Source: Syntrophaceae bacterium
GTDB taxonomy: Bacteria; Desulfobacterota; Syntrophia; Syntrophales; Smithellaceae
Direction: 5' to 3'
DNA length: 38,011 nucleotides
Assembly (NCBI GenBank): GCA_018056765.1
Contig: JAGPFA010000023.1
Coordinates: 1-38,011 of the forward strand
Under the pieces are notes generated by a model. That model searched no databases and was not told the origin of the DNA. It saw only the letters and a program-made list of their open reading frames with translations. Of the stretch, positions 1 to 9,651 are shown piece by piece. The position numbers and the translations under genes were made by a program. Position 1 is the first letter of the stretch. Each line of letters opens with the position of its first letter.

Positions 1-80
1 GTAAGTAAATCTTATCTGGATTTCAACAAAGGTCGATCTTACGAATGTCCCTAATTTCCTTGCTCTTTTCCATTAAATTC

Positions 81-105
81 TCTATTGCTACGCAATAGAA
101 TTTTT
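81..105 (+). terminator. Possible intrinsic terminator of an upstream plus-strand gene
   Basis: Perfect 8-bp inverted repeat TCTATTGC / GCAATAGA (81-88 and 92-99) with a 3-nt loop, followed on the plus strand by ATTTTT. The stem is AT-rich, so it would be a weak terminator. It would serve a gene lying before the window; on the minus strand there is no T-run after it. The rest of 1-212 holds no gene that I can see. Confidence 0.35.
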
Positions 106-212
106 AGCCTATTGCGGATTCTGGGATAATGTAACCCTTATCTGTCTGGTTTTCAATCTGAAGAATGAAAAGCGGGGAGGGGATATGAGCCGCAGACGGT
201 GTGCGCTGCAGA

Positions 213-1451
213 TTATACAGAGGGGAGGGGACGAGCGATTTTTCTCCCCTCCCTGTTTTTCGTATTTTTTCTTTTCACATCTATTGCCAGCGATTCACAG
301 ATGATCTCTGCCGGGTCGAAGGCATCCATGCCGGAGAGACCGCCCAGCTGCATGCGGCATGAGCCGCAATCTGAAACGATTGATGATGCACCTGTTTTGC
401 GGATGAGGGAAACGGCGCGTTTTCCCAGCTGCACGGCGGTTGTTTCGTTGGTCTTTTTAAACCCGTAGCTGCCGCTCAGGCCGCAGCAGGCGTCATCGAG
501 GATATGGCACTCCAGGCCAGGTATCATTTTCATCAGGTCGGCCGCCGGGTATCCTATTTTCATCGCCCGCAGATGACAGGGGATGTGATAAGCCACAGAT
601 CTGCTGACATCGCGGAATTCCGGACGGATGTTTTTTTCGATAATGAGCCTGAGAATATATTCGTGAAGGTCGTAGGTGTTTTCTGCAATTTTTTTGGCGC
701 GCGGAATATCCATGATTCCCTGATAATCGTTGAGCAGGCACAGTCCGCAGGAAGTGCAACTGTAAATAATGTCGTAGCCGGCGTCAACATAGTCGGACAG
801 AGAGTCAACATTCTTTCCTGCAAAATAACGTGCCAGCGCCAGGTTGCCGTTGCCGAGTGCGGGCAGACCGCAGCACCACTGGGGGGGCAGAACAACGTCT
901 ATATTTAAGGACTCCAGAAGGCGGATAATTCCCGCACCAATGTCGGGCCGGTAAAAATTGATGAAGCAACCGTAAAAAAAGGCGACTTTCTTTCTGCCCC
1001 GCCCCGCCGGTTTCGGTTTTTTCTTCATCGTCCTGAAACTGAATTCGGGAAAGGGGATATAAGTGGTGATCCCCATACGTTGCAGTATTTTTTTACCGAT
1101 CCCGGCGGCGGCAAAGCGATTGGCCAGTGGTGCCGTGACCGATCCAAGTTGCGACAGATAATAGTTGTTGGCAAACAGCAGATGTGCCGCCGTGCGCGGG
1201 TGTTCTATGCCGTAACGCTGCTGGGCGCGTAAAATTATCTCTGCTGGCTCCACGCCGCTGGGACAGGCCATATCGCAGCGTTTGCACTGACTGCACAGCA
1301 TCACCCAGTGGTCCACGGTTTTGTCTTTTTCGCTGCGGAAGCGCTGTGCGTCAGGACCGGCCTGCTTGGGACCGGGGAAATCCGGATTGACGCGAAATAC
1401 GGGGCAGTTCTCCACGCAGATTGTGCAACGAATGCAATGCTCAAATTTCAT
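213..1451 (-). CDS. glpC: Anaerobic glycerol-3-phosphate dehydrogenase, Fe-S subunit C
   Basis: GlpC is the Fe-S and membrane-linking subunit of the anaerobic sn-glycerol-3-phosphate:quinone oxidoreductase; it passes electrons from the GlpAB flavin dimer to quinone at the inner membrane. The 412-residue product has two [4Fe-4S] ferredoxin motifs at the N-terminus (C6, C9, C12, C16 and C52, C55, C58, C62). Two cysteine-rich CCG-type domains follow, with motifs CCGLPALGNG, CTSCGLC, CCGLSGSYG and DCGSCRMQ, as in heterodisulfide reductase HdrB. The ATG at 1451 is chosen because MKFEHCIRC begins the conserved region and because it gives an ATGA overlap with the glpB stop, implying translational coupling. 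A longer reading frame upstream is glpB in another frame. The basic C-terminal tail after the last CCG motif looks unconserved. Confidence 0.93.
   Translation of the reverse strand: MKFEHCIRCTICVENCPVFRVNPDFPGPKQAGPDAQRFRSEKDKTVDHWVMLCSQCKRCDMACPSGVEPAEIILRAQQRYGIEHPRTAAHLLFANNYYLSQLGSVTAPLANRFAAAGIGKKILQRMGITTYIPFPEFSFRTMKKKPKPAGRGRKKVAFFYGCFINFYRPDIGAGIIRLLESLNIDVVLPPQWCCGLPALGNGNLALARYFAGKNVDSLSDYVDAGYDIIYSCTSCGLCLLNDYQGIMDIPRAKKIAENTYDLHEYILRLIIEKNIRPEFRDVSRSVAYHIPCHLRAMKIGYPAADLMKMIPGLECHILDDACCGLSGSYGFKKTNETTAVQLGKRAVSLIRKTGASSIVSDCGSCRMQLGGLSGMDAFDPAEIICESLAIDVKRKNTKNREGRKIARPLPSV
223..253 (-). repeat. Inverted repeat overlapping the 3' end of glpC
   Basis: A perfect 9-bp inverted repeat, GGGAGGGGA (223-231) and TCCCCTCCC (245-253), with a 13-nt spacer, spans the last codons of glpC just before its TAA at 213-215. 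A further direct copy of GGGGAGGGGA lies at 175-184, outside the gene. No T-run follows on the minus strand, so a 3'-end stabilising or Rho-independent-like hairpin is possible but not shown. Confidence 0.4.
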
Positions 1452-2644
1452 CGGCCGGCCTCCAGAAGGCTTTCGGCCGCTGCCCTGGCGGTGGCCAGAG
1501 CAAAGCCGTGTCCGCAGCCGTTTTTCAGCACCTCGATATGGGCCAGTATGTTCCCGCAAACGTATAGATTATCCCAGCGGCTTTCCACGGCGCGGAAAGA
1601 CCCGTCAACGACTATTCCTGCGCGGCTGATGGGATGGTTTGGTGAAAAGTAGTCTTGTTCAAACCACTCTTCGCGTTTGCCTGGCGTATATACCGGAAGA
1701 TCGAAAATATTTTCGATGATTTTGCTGTGGTCTGCGCGCAGGCCGCCGCCGACAAACGAGCCGGTGGCCAGTATGAAAGCCTGGGCATTGAGACTGTTTG
1801 GCCTGCCGTGAGATTCCGTGATGACTGCTTCAATGAGGCGGCCGGATTTTTCTGCGCCGGTCGCCTGCCAGTCCCAGTAAATGACACCGCCGGCGCGGTG
1901 GAAGCTGTCTTTCATACAGTTAAACAGCCGCCGGCCGGGCATGGACGGAGGGATGGTGGGGATTTCAAATACCGGTCTTTCCATACGGTATTCAATCTTT
2001 TTCCGGATGACCGCGGACGATTCCAGCCCCAGGACGGCGGGGAAGGCGATTTTATCTTCGCGGATATTTTGTTTTTCCACCCACAGCAGGAACGATTCCA
2101 GAAAGTTTTCGTCTTCAAAAAGGGAAGCAATCCCCATGGTGGTGGAGATTCCCGCGTCGTAGGTGGAAAAAGACGCGTTTTTCAGACGGGAAATGATGTA
2201 GCCGGGATAAAAGTCTTTCAAGCCGGCAAAAGTGACAACATGAATTTTTTCCTCCTCACTTTGCGGCGATGCCTGCATGCTTTCGGGGATCAGACAGGTG
2301 GTTTTGAAAGTGCCGATGGCGGACAGGACAAGCCGGTTGCGGCTTGTCTGGCCGACATAGGGCAGGCCTGCACCGGCCATCTTGCGCTTGAAATCATCAA
2401 CCGCCTGATGAATCTGTTGTCTGGTTACCAGATGGAAAGGGTGTTGCGCGGGCAGCGCGTCAATTGCCTCTTCAGGGTTATCCGCACCTGAGCATAAGTC
2501 GATACAGCCGGTGGACAGACAGGCCGTCGGTTCGCCGGCGGTGACCAGTGCCACTTTTTTGCCTTTTTCCGCCAGCAGCGTTCCTGCGGTGAGGCCCGCT
2601 ACGCCCGCCCCGATGATGATGACGTCATATTCAACCAGGCTCAA
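1448..2644 (-). CDS. glpB: Anaerobic glycerol-3-phosphate dehydrogenase, subunit B
   Basis: GlpB is the second flavoprotein subunit of the anaerobic glycerol-3-phosphate dehydrogenase and works with GlpA. About 398 residues, close to the E. coli protein. A dinucleotide-binding motif GAGVAGLTAG sits at the very N-terminus, and the C-terminal VCGNILAHIE...GCGHGFALATA block is typical of the flavin-binding C-terminal part. There is no ATG at the N-terminus. I chose TTG at 2644 (protein starts MSLVEYDV), which has GGGGA about seven bases upstream and overlaps the glpA stop by 14 bases; a CTG two codons later is the alternative. The open frame continues far upstream only because it runs antiparallel-free through glpA in another frame. 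It ends in an ATGA overlap with glpC. Confidence 0.9.
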   Translation of the reverse strand: MSLVEYDVIIIGAGVAGLTAGTLLAEKGKKVALVTAGEPTACLSTGCIDLCSGADNPEEAIDALPAQHPFHLVTRQQIHQAVDDFKRKMAGAGLPYVGQTSRNRLVLSAIGTFKTTCLIPESMQASPQSEEEKIHVVTFAGLKDFYPGYIISRLKNASFSTYDAGISTTMGIASLFEDENFLESFLLWVEKQNIREDKIAFPAVLGLESSAVIRKKIEYRMERPVFEIPTIPPSMPGRRLFNCMKDSFHRAGGVIYWDWQATGAEKSGRLIEAVITESHGRPNSLNAQAFILATGSFVGGGLRADHSKIIENIFDLPVYTPGKREEWFEQDYFSPNHPISRAGIVVDGSFRAVESRWDNLYVCGNILAHIEVLKNGCGHGFALATARAAAESLLEAGR

Positions 2645-4142
2645 TTGTTTTCCCCAAAGCCAAAATACCAAGATAGATGTATTCAACCAGTTGTTCTTCA
2701 CGCAGCTGGTCTCCCCACAGGGCGTAACGGATGCCCCGGAACCTGCGCTGGAGAAAATCGCGCAATGCCCCGACGGACTGCTCAGGAGTGAGAATATCCA
2801 TGTCATGCATGATGCCCAGTGCGCGGAAGGTGCAAAAGCCGCCCTGGCAGGGCCCCATGCCCAGGCGTGTCCGGTGTGAGATATCCCCGACGTGCCTTGT
2901 TTTGGTCTGCTCGATGATTCTTTCCACATTCTGACGAGTGACGAGCTCACACTCACAGACGATGTTTTTCATGTCCGCCAGACGCTTGGACAGAGGATAG
3001 CCGCTGAGTTCCTCCTGGCCGTCAAGCGGTTTATGTGCCGTTTCGCATTCTTTTTTCAGGTTAAAGGCGTCCATGATGGTATCCACCATTTTTTCCGCCA
3101 TGAGACGGAAAGTGGTGAGCTTTCCTCCGACAATGCTGAACATGCCGTTTTGATGGTCGATAATCTGGAAGCTGCGTGAGATTTCACGGCTGTCGGCCTT
3201 CTTTGACTGCAGCAGGGGACGCACACCGGAGAAAGCCCGGATGATCCTGGTGTTGTTGAAATGCGGAATCATCCGACCTGCTTCGCCGATTATGGTGTCC
3301 ACCTCGACCGGTTCAATCCTGATTTTATCCGGGTCCTCGACGGCCAGAGAAGTGGTACCGGCAAGACAGACCGCCTCGTTTGGTACGATGATGTCTCCGT
3401 CGGACGGGAAGCGCAGGCGGTTGATAACCATGTTTGTCAGCCGATGATTGGTGATCACCAGTGAGCCCTTGGATAAGGTCAGCGGCACTTCGCTCCCCGC
3501 CATTTTGGCAACCTGATCAGCCCAGGCGCCTGTAGCATTGACGATGATATTGCCGTGTATTTCTTTTTGCTCGCCTGTGCCCATATCGATTACTTTGACA
3601 CCGGTGCAGCGGCCGTGCGACTTTAGAACATCGATGACCCTGTGACGAGTGAAGCTTAATCCTCCCTTAAGTTCGGATGTTTTCATATTGAGCATACACA
3701 AACGGAAAGGGTCGATCGAACAGTCGGGAACACGCACTGCCTCTTCGATTTCCGGATTGAGGGGAGGGACGAGCTCCAGCGCCCGTGTGGAGGAGATGAC
3801 TTCCGTCGGGATGCCTATTTCGTTGCAGCTTCTCAGGAAACGTTCACGGAATATTTTGGAATCGCCCGGCAGGCGCACAAACAGGCCGCCCGTGTTTTCC
3901 ACGCATTTCACACCGATGCGGCGCAGAATCATGTTTTCGTCAAAACATTCGCGTGCGGAAACCGGGTCGGAAATGACATACCGGCCGCCGCTGTGCAAAA
4001 GCCCGTGACAGGCGCCGGTGGCGCCGGCGGCGTAGTCACCTTTTTCAATCAGGCAGTGAGGAATGCCGCGCAGAGCCAGATCCCTGGCGATTCCACAACC
4101 TGTCGCCCCCCCGCCGATAATGATAACATCCGTTTTAATCAT
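2631..4142 (-). CDS. glpA: Anaerobic glycerol-3-phosphate dehydrogenase, catalytic FAD subunit A
   Basis: GlpA oxidises sn-glycerol-3-phosphate to dihydroxyacetone phosphate using FAD, and hands electrons to GlpB/GlpC and then quinone. The 503-residue product opens with the FAD motif GGGATGCG (residues 10-17) of the DAO superfamily. The DAO domain runs to about residue 360. A C-terminal BFD-like [2Fe-2S] domain carries cysteines C396, C398, C432 and C437 (CEC ... GPCQGGFC), the pattern that separates GlpA from aerobic GlpD. The ATG at 4142 precedes the FAD motif directly. It lies 36 bases after glpK and overlaps glpB by 14 bases, so all four genes are probably one transcript. Confidence 0.95.
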   Translation of the reverse strand: MIKTDVIIIGGGATGCGIARDLALRGIPHCLIEKGDYAAGATGACHGLLHSGGRYVISDPVSARECFDENMILRRIGVKCVENTGGLFVRLPGDSKIFRERFLRSCNEIGIPTEVISSTRALELVPPLNPEIEEAVRVPDCSIDPFRLCMLNMKTSELKGGLSFTRHRVIDVLKSHGRCTGVKVIDMGTGEQKEIHGNIIVNATGAWADQVAKMAGSEVPLTLSKGSLVITNHRLTNMVINRLRFPSDGDIIVPNEAVCLAGTTSLAVEDPDKIRIEPVEVDTIIGEAGRMIPHFNNTRIIRAFSGVRPLLQSKKADSREISRSFQIIDHQNGMFSIVGGKLTTFRLMAEKMVDTIMDAFNLKKECETAHKPLDGQEELSGYPLSKRLADMKNIVCECELVTRQNVERIIEQTKTRHVGDISHRTRLGMGPCQGGFCTFRALGIMHDMDILTPEQSVGALRDFLQRRFRGIRYALWGDQLREEQLVEYIYLGILALGKTIEPG

Positions 4143-4178
4143 TCTTGCTCTTTAATTATTTGCCGTCTCTCCCGGCTT

Positions 4179-5723
<1,545 letters not shown>

Positions 5724-5725
5724 TT

Positions 5726-5735
5726 ATCGAACATT
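5726..5735. promoter_or_regulatory. GlpR-like operator half-site in the glpK leader
   Basis: ATCGAACATT (plus strand; AATGTTCGAT on the coding strand) is a perfect match to one half of the E. coli GlpR operator consensus as I recall it (WATGTTCGWT-AWCGAACATW). The other half is degenerate: the adjacent CATGTGTT resembles it only if two bases are deleted. The site lies just after the predicted start of transcription, where a repressor would block glpKABC. Confidence 0.4.
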
Positions 5736-5747
5736 TGTGTGTGCAAC

Positions 5748-5776
5748 CTTATATTACGGATGGACTCATAATACAA
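5748..5776 (-). promoter_or_regulatory. Predicted sigma70-type promoter of glpKABC
   Basis: Reading the minus strand, TTGTAT (-35; 5776-5771) is separated by exactly 17 bases from TATAAG (-10; 5753-5748). This predicts transcription from about 5741 and a leader of roughly 57 bases before the glpK ATG. The hexamers match the consensus at 4/6 and 5/6. Confidence 0.6.
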
Positions 5777-6000
5777 TAAAAAACATCGTTATTGCCCGGG
5801 TAAATGATTTTTTCGACTTTATGGTGCATTAACTGTCCTGTTAAGTGCTGAGTTTTCAGCCCCCTCAGTCTTTTTGGTGTATTTGAAAACTATCACGGGC
5901 CATCCGTAGTTGGACAAAGAAGATGATGGCTTATCCTTCGAAATCAAAGCCGGGTAAAAGTGATGTTTGCGGCAGGTATTTTATTTTTTCAGATCCAATG

Positions 6001-6063
6001 CCCCGGCTTTTTGAGGGCCGCCAGCCCGAAGCGCGAGCCGGAATGAGGTGTTCGATATTCCGG
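6001..6063. repeat. Palindromic element with overlapping alternative hairpins
   Basis: Nested complementary arms lie here: CCGGCT (6003-6008) with AGCCGG (6036-6041), enclosing GGGC/GCCC (6015-6018, 6024-6027), and CCGGAAT (6038-6044) with ATTCCGG (6057-6063). The second pair shares CCGG with the first, so the two hairpins cannot form together. It sits in the 558-base gap between glpK and the glutaredoxin gene. It looks like a dispersed palindromic repeat or a structured RNA. I cannot tell which without genome-wide comparison. Confidence 0.4.
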
Positions 6064-6099
6064 GTACAGTGCCCCATTATTTTTAGTTGTTTTCTATAA

Positions 6100-6163
6100 A
6101 ATGGATTGATTTTTATAAATAATCCATTTAGAATTCAACAAAAAGCCGGATAATATTTGTTGA
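6100..6163 (+). promoter_or_regulatory. Predicted promoter of the glutaredoxin gene, with twin inverted repeats
   Basis: TTGATT (-35; 6106-6111), a 17-base spacer and TAGAAT (-10; 6129-6134) form a good sigma70-type promoter facing the gene at 6243, with a start near 6141. Two inverted repeats with identical geometry (8-base arms, 13-base spacer) overlie it. AATGGATT/AATCCATT (6100-6107, 6121-6128) touches the -35 and fills the spacer. TCAACAAA/TTTGTTGA (6135-6142, 6156-6163) covers the start point. They could be operators or RNA hairpins. Confidence 0.5.
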
Positions 6164-6242
6164 TGTTTTTAAAGAAATAAAATCAACCCCAGGGCGTTGA
6201 CTGCCCGAAGGACAGAGGCGGCGCCGGAAAATGGAGTTTTCG

Positions 6243-6692
6243 ATGAAAAAACTGTTATTGTTTTCTACGGTATTGGTCATGATCATGGTGCAGGCATCAT
6301 TTGCGGAATTCTATACATGGGAGGATGAGCATGGTGTCGCGCACATCACCGATTTCCCGCCTCCGGCTCATCTTAAGGGACAAAATGTCCAGCGCCATGC
6401 AGTGGGCGACCCGGCTGAAAAATCAGAGCAATATACGCCGCAAAAAGGTAAAGCACCGGTCATTGAACTGTACACGAAAAACGATTGCCCCGACTGCGAA
6501 AAAGCCAAAGAGTTTTTGCGGACAAATGGACTGGTTTTTACTGAATACAACATGGACGAAGATGAAACAGCCGTTTCGCGACGTAAGGATATTGACGAGT
6601 CAGAAGACGTGCCGTTTGCCATCATCAACAGAATACAGGTGTATGGTTTCACGGAGGCGATTTATAACAGGGCGCTCAAGGCCCTGCCCTGA
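6243..6692 (+). CDS. Exported DUF4124-glutaredoxin fusion protein
   Basis: A 149-residue protein with a clear Sec signal peptide (KK followed by a hydrophobic stretch, likely cleavage after QASFA at about residue 21). It then has a DUF4124-type motif, FYTWEDEHGVAHITDFPPP (residues 23-41), and a C-terminal glutaredoxin/NrdH-like thioredoxin fold (residues about 72-149). That fold has the redox pair C82-P-D-C85 and a cis-proline context VPF at 123-125. It probably performs thiol-disulfide exchange in the periplasm; substrate unknown. ATG 6243 is chosen over ATG 6231 because GGAG stands six bases before it. Its TGA overlaps the next ATG by one base (TGATG), so the two genes are coupled. Confidence 0.85.
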   Translation: MKKLLLFSTVLVMIMVQASFAEFYTWEDEHGVAHITDFPPPAHLKGQNVQRHAVGDPAEKSEQYTPQKGKAPVIELYTKNDCPDCEKAKEFLRTNGLVFTEYNMDEDETAVSRRKDIDESEDVPFAIINRIQVYGFTEAIYNRALKALP

Positions 6693-7480
6693 TGAAGACG
6701 GAAATTTTCTATTATACGGGAACCGGTAATTCCCTGTGGACGGCCCGGAAAATAGCCGAACGCATCGGAGGGACGAAATTGATTCCCCTTGTCTTGCGAC
6801 GGGGGGGATCTTTTTTTTGTGATGCAGACCGGATCGGTTTGGTTTTCCCCGTGCATATCTGGGGGCTACCGTCAATGGTCACCCAATTTCTGGAGCGGCT
6901 GAAAATTGATTCCGCCCCTTATATTTTCGCCGTGGCGGTCAATGCCGGCCAGCCGGCGCGAACTCTTATCCAGCTGAAAGAACTACTCTACAGTAAAAAC
7001 ATGCGTCTTGGCAGCGGTTTTTCCGTCGATTTACCCAGCAATTATATTCCCTGGGGCGGGGCGATTTCCCCGGACAGACAGCAAAGGAAATTTGCCGCGG
7101 CGCTGGATAAAATATTGCTCATTTCCGCGGCGGTGCTCAAAAATGAAGAGCTGCCGCCGGAAAAGGGGCCTTTTTGGCAAAATATTATTTTCTCGGCCAT
7201 TTACCGCGCCTCACTCCCTTATGTCCCCCGAATGGATAAATCCTTTTGGGCAGACGAAAAATGCAATGCCTGCGGAATTTGTGAAAAGGTTTGTCCGGCG
7301 GCCAACATTGTGATGCAGGGGGGTGCTCCTTGCTGGAGGGGCAACTGCGACCAGTGCTTTGCCTGCCTTCACTGGTGTCCGGAATGTGCCATTCAGTACG
7401 GAAAAGGCACGGCGGCTAAAAAACGCTACCGTCACCCGGAAGTGACTCTAAAGGACATGCTGCATCAGGCATCCGGCTGA
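6692..7480 (+). CDS. EFR1-type flavodoxin/ferredoxin fusion protein
   Basis: A 262-residue cytoplasmic electron-transfer protein. The N-terminal flavodoxin-like domain has the FMN phosphate-binding loop YYTGTGNS (residues 7-14) and VFPVHIWGLPSMV. The C-terminal part carries two [4Fe-4S] motifs, CNACGICEKVCP and CDQCFACLHWCPEC. This matches the EFR1 ('EFR1 family ferrodoxin') family, common in anaerobes and thought to move low-potential electrons; partners here are unknown. The start overlaps the glutaredoxin stop. It ends 52 bases before the convergent ktrA; a T-run but no clear hairpin lies between them. Confidence 0.88.
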   Translation: MKTEIFYYTGTGNSLWTARKIAERIGGTKLIPLVLRRGGSFFCDADRIGLVFPVHIWGLPSMVTQFLERLKIDSAPYIFAVAVNAGQPARTLIQLKELLYSKNMRLGSGFSVDLPSNYIPWGGAISPDRQQRKFAAALDKILLISAAVLKNEELPPEKGPFWQNIIFSAIYRASLPYVPRMDKSFWADEKCNACGICEKVCPAANIVMQGGAPCWRGNCDQCFACLHWCPECAIQYGKGTAAKKRYRHPEVTLKDMLHQASG

Positions 7481-7532
7481 GGCTGCCCGCCATTTCCCGC
7501 CGTTTTTTTATCCTCTGGTGACGCACGTTGTC

Positions 7533-8180
7533 TCATCTGATCTTGTTTGCGTCCTTTTCCCGACCGATGACGACCAGCACGTCTGTGTCCTTCACGACAA
7601 AATCCGCGCGCGGCACCATGTTGATCTCGTCGGTGAGCACATCGCGCACGGCAATCACTTCAATATGAAACCGGTTGCGCAACTGCAGTTCGGCCAGGGT
7701 TTTCTTCAGAAAACTGTTGGGCGGCGCCAGCTCAAAAATCATGTAGTCTTCAGACAGGGGGATAAAGTCTATGACATTCGGTGAGATCAGGCTTTTGGCC
7801 AGTTTTCGCGCCACTTCCATTTCCGGGATGATCACGTCCGTGGCGCCGATTTTCTCCAGAATCAGTTTGTGGTCTTCATTGGGTGCCTTCACGATGATGT
7901 TTTTTACCTTTTTTTGCTTAAGATGAAGTGTGATTAAAGTGGCGGCGGCAAGGTCCTCTCCGAAGGAGATTATCGCGATGTCGTCTTCGCTGAGGCCTAT
8001 GTTATCCCAGATGTCCCGGTCGGTTCCGTCGCTTAAGATGGCTTTTGTGGCATAATCCCTGATTTGCGCGATCGCTTCTTTTTGTTTATCGATGGCCACG
8101 ACCTCAAAACCGTTTTCAAAAAGAGTTCTCGCCAGATGGTATCCAAAGATGCCCATTCCTATAACGACCGCCCGTTTCAT
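7533..8180 (-). CDS. ktrA: Potassium uptake regulatory subunit, KtrA/TrkA family
   Basis: Cytoplasmic RCK protein that gates the potassium channel subunit encoded beside it by binding nucleotides. The 215 residues are one RCK unit: an N-terminal Rossmann domain with GMGIFG (residues 8-13) and an acidic residue at the end of the second strand (VVAIDKQ), then an RCK_C domain. A single-unit length is typical of KtrA rather than the double-length E. coli TrkA. ATG 8180 is chosen over an upstream one because GAGGAGG lies six bases before it. It follows ktrB by 71 bases in the same direction. Confidence 0.9.
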   Translation of the reverse strand: MKRAVVIGMGIFGYHLARTLFENGFEVVAIDKQKEAIAQIRDYATKAILSDGTDRDIWDNIGLSEDDIAIISFGEDLAAATLITLHLKQKKVKNIIVKAPNEDHKLILEKIGATDVIIPEMEVARKLAKSLISPNVIDFIPLSEDYMIFELAPPNSFLKKTLAELQLRNRFHIEVIAVRDVLTDEINMVPRADFVVKDTDVLVVIGREKDANKIR

Positions 8181-8251
8181 AGTGTACCTCCTCAAAAGCC
8201 ATAGGCGCAGGGATCAGTTGCCCTGGTGCGGATGATACCTGCGTTAATTCG

Positions 8252-9622
8252 TTAACCGACCATAACCGTTTCTTCCGCATAGATCAGCGTTTTTTTCTTC
8301 CTCGAATGCAGGGCAAAGGCCAGCGTCAGCGGGCCGACTCGCCCGATAAACATCATCATGACGATGATGCATTTCTGAATATTATTCAATGCCGGTGTTG
8401 TGCCCATGGACAGGCCCACGGTACCGAACGCGGAAAAGGTTTCAAAAATACAGCTTACGAATTCGCTTCTTTGGGCCAGCGTGGCGCCGTCGCTGGTGCT
8501 GAAAAGCAGAAGAGAGGCGGTGATCACGCCGATGATCATGGCGGAAACAAAAATGATGGTTACAGCACGGTCCACAAGCTTTACGGAAAGTGTACGGTTG
8601 GCGATGTTGATATTTTCACTGCCCCGGACGCGGTTGGCGATCACCAGGCACAAAATTGCGAAGCTCGTGGTTTTAATGCCTCCTCCGGTCGAGCCGGGCG
8701 AGGCACCTACAAACATCAAAAACAAAAGAATCAATATTGTGGAATTGGTGAGCATGCTGATGTCCACGGTATTGAATCCCGCCGTCCGCGCCGACACCGA
8801 GTGAAAAAAGGAAATCAGCAGGGAGTCCTTTAACGAGGCGCCTGCCAGAACATTGTGGCGCTCCATGAAGAAGATGCACACAGCCCCCAGAAGGACGAGG
8901 GCTGTTGTCGTGACCAGCACGATTTTGGAGTGCAAAGAAAACTTTTTGCGCCTGCCGCGGAATTTTTCCGTAAGTTCATGTAAAACGATAAACCCGATGC
9001 CTCCTGTGACAACGAGTGCCATGATGGTAATGTTGACCACAATGTCACTCCGATAGCCGGCCATATTGTCGGAGAAAAGCGAAAGCCCGCAGTTGTTGAA
9101 GGCGGAAACCGCGTGATAGATGGCGTAATAGAAGGCACGTCCGGCCGGATAATCAGCCAGGAAGCGGGAAAACAAAAGTGCCGTTCCCACGCCTTCGATG
9201 ATCAGCGTGTACTGAAGGACTCTTTTGATAATCAGATAGAAATCACGGCCGGGCGTGATCATGAAGGTCGCTTGAGTGATTTCACGGCCCCGGAAAGAAG
9301 TGTCCCGCCCCATCAGTGAGAACAGAATAACCGAAAAAGTGATGATGCCCAGGCCGCCCGCCTGAAACAGAGCCAAAGTGACCAATTGACCGGCAAAGGA
9401 CAGATTCTTTCCGATGTCGATTGTTGCCAGGCCGGTTACGCACACGGACGAGGCCGACGTGAATAAGGCGTCCACCAGCCCAAGCGGTGTGTCGCCTGTG
9501 GAAAAAGGAAGCCACAGCATCACTGTGCCCAGACAGACCAGTCCCGCGAAGCTCAATACAAACAGCCGCGGCGGCGTCAGGTGGCGCGAGAGAAAAACTT
9601 TTACGAGGAGATAGAGTTTCAT
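8252..9622 (-). CDS. ktrB: Potassium uptake transmembrane subunit, KtrB/TrkH family
   Basis: Inner-membrane K+ transporter of the SKT superfamily, built from four repeated membrane-pore-membrane units. All four selectivity-filter regions are visible with their conserved glycines: CVTGL (G64), FNNCGLSLF (G179), ARTAGFNTV (G282) and GTVGLSMG (G403). At 456 residues it fits KtrB. KtrB partners take K+ up, often coupled to Na+; which ion couples here cannot be read from the sequence. ATG 9622 has AAGG six bases upstream. It precedes ktrA and is probably co-transcribed with it. Confidence 0.92.
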   Translation of the reverse strand: MKLYLLVKVFLSRHLTPPRLFVLSFAGLVCLGTVMLWLPFSTGDTPLGLVDALFTSASSVCVTGLATIDIGKNLSFAGQLVTLALFQAGGLGIITFSVILFSLMGRDTSFRGREITQATFMITPGRDFYLIIKRVLQYTLIIEGVGTALLFSRFLADYPAGRAFYYAIYHAVSAFNNCGLSLFSDNMAGYRSDIVVNITIMALVVTGGIGFIVLHELTEKFRGRRKKFSLHSKIVLVTTTALVLLGAVCIFFMERHNVLAGASLKDSLLISFFHSVSARTAGFNTVDISMLTNSTILILLFLMFVGASPGSTGGGIKTTSFAILCLVIANRVRGSENINIANRTLSVKLVDRAVTIIFVSAMIIGVITASLLLFSTSDGATLAQRSEFVSCIFETFSAFGTVGLSMGTTPALNNIQKCIIVMMMFIGRVGPLTLAFALHSRKKKTLIYAEETVMVG

Positions 9623-9651
9623 GGCGTGCCTTCATGCCGAAGGGTGAAAAC

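Noticed and set aside
5923..6099. 58-codon plus-strand ORF starting ATGATGGCT in the glpK/glutaredoxin gap
   Set aside because: It runs through the palindromic element, lacks a convincing ribosome-binding site and has no recognisable protein features; better explained as structured noncoding DNA.
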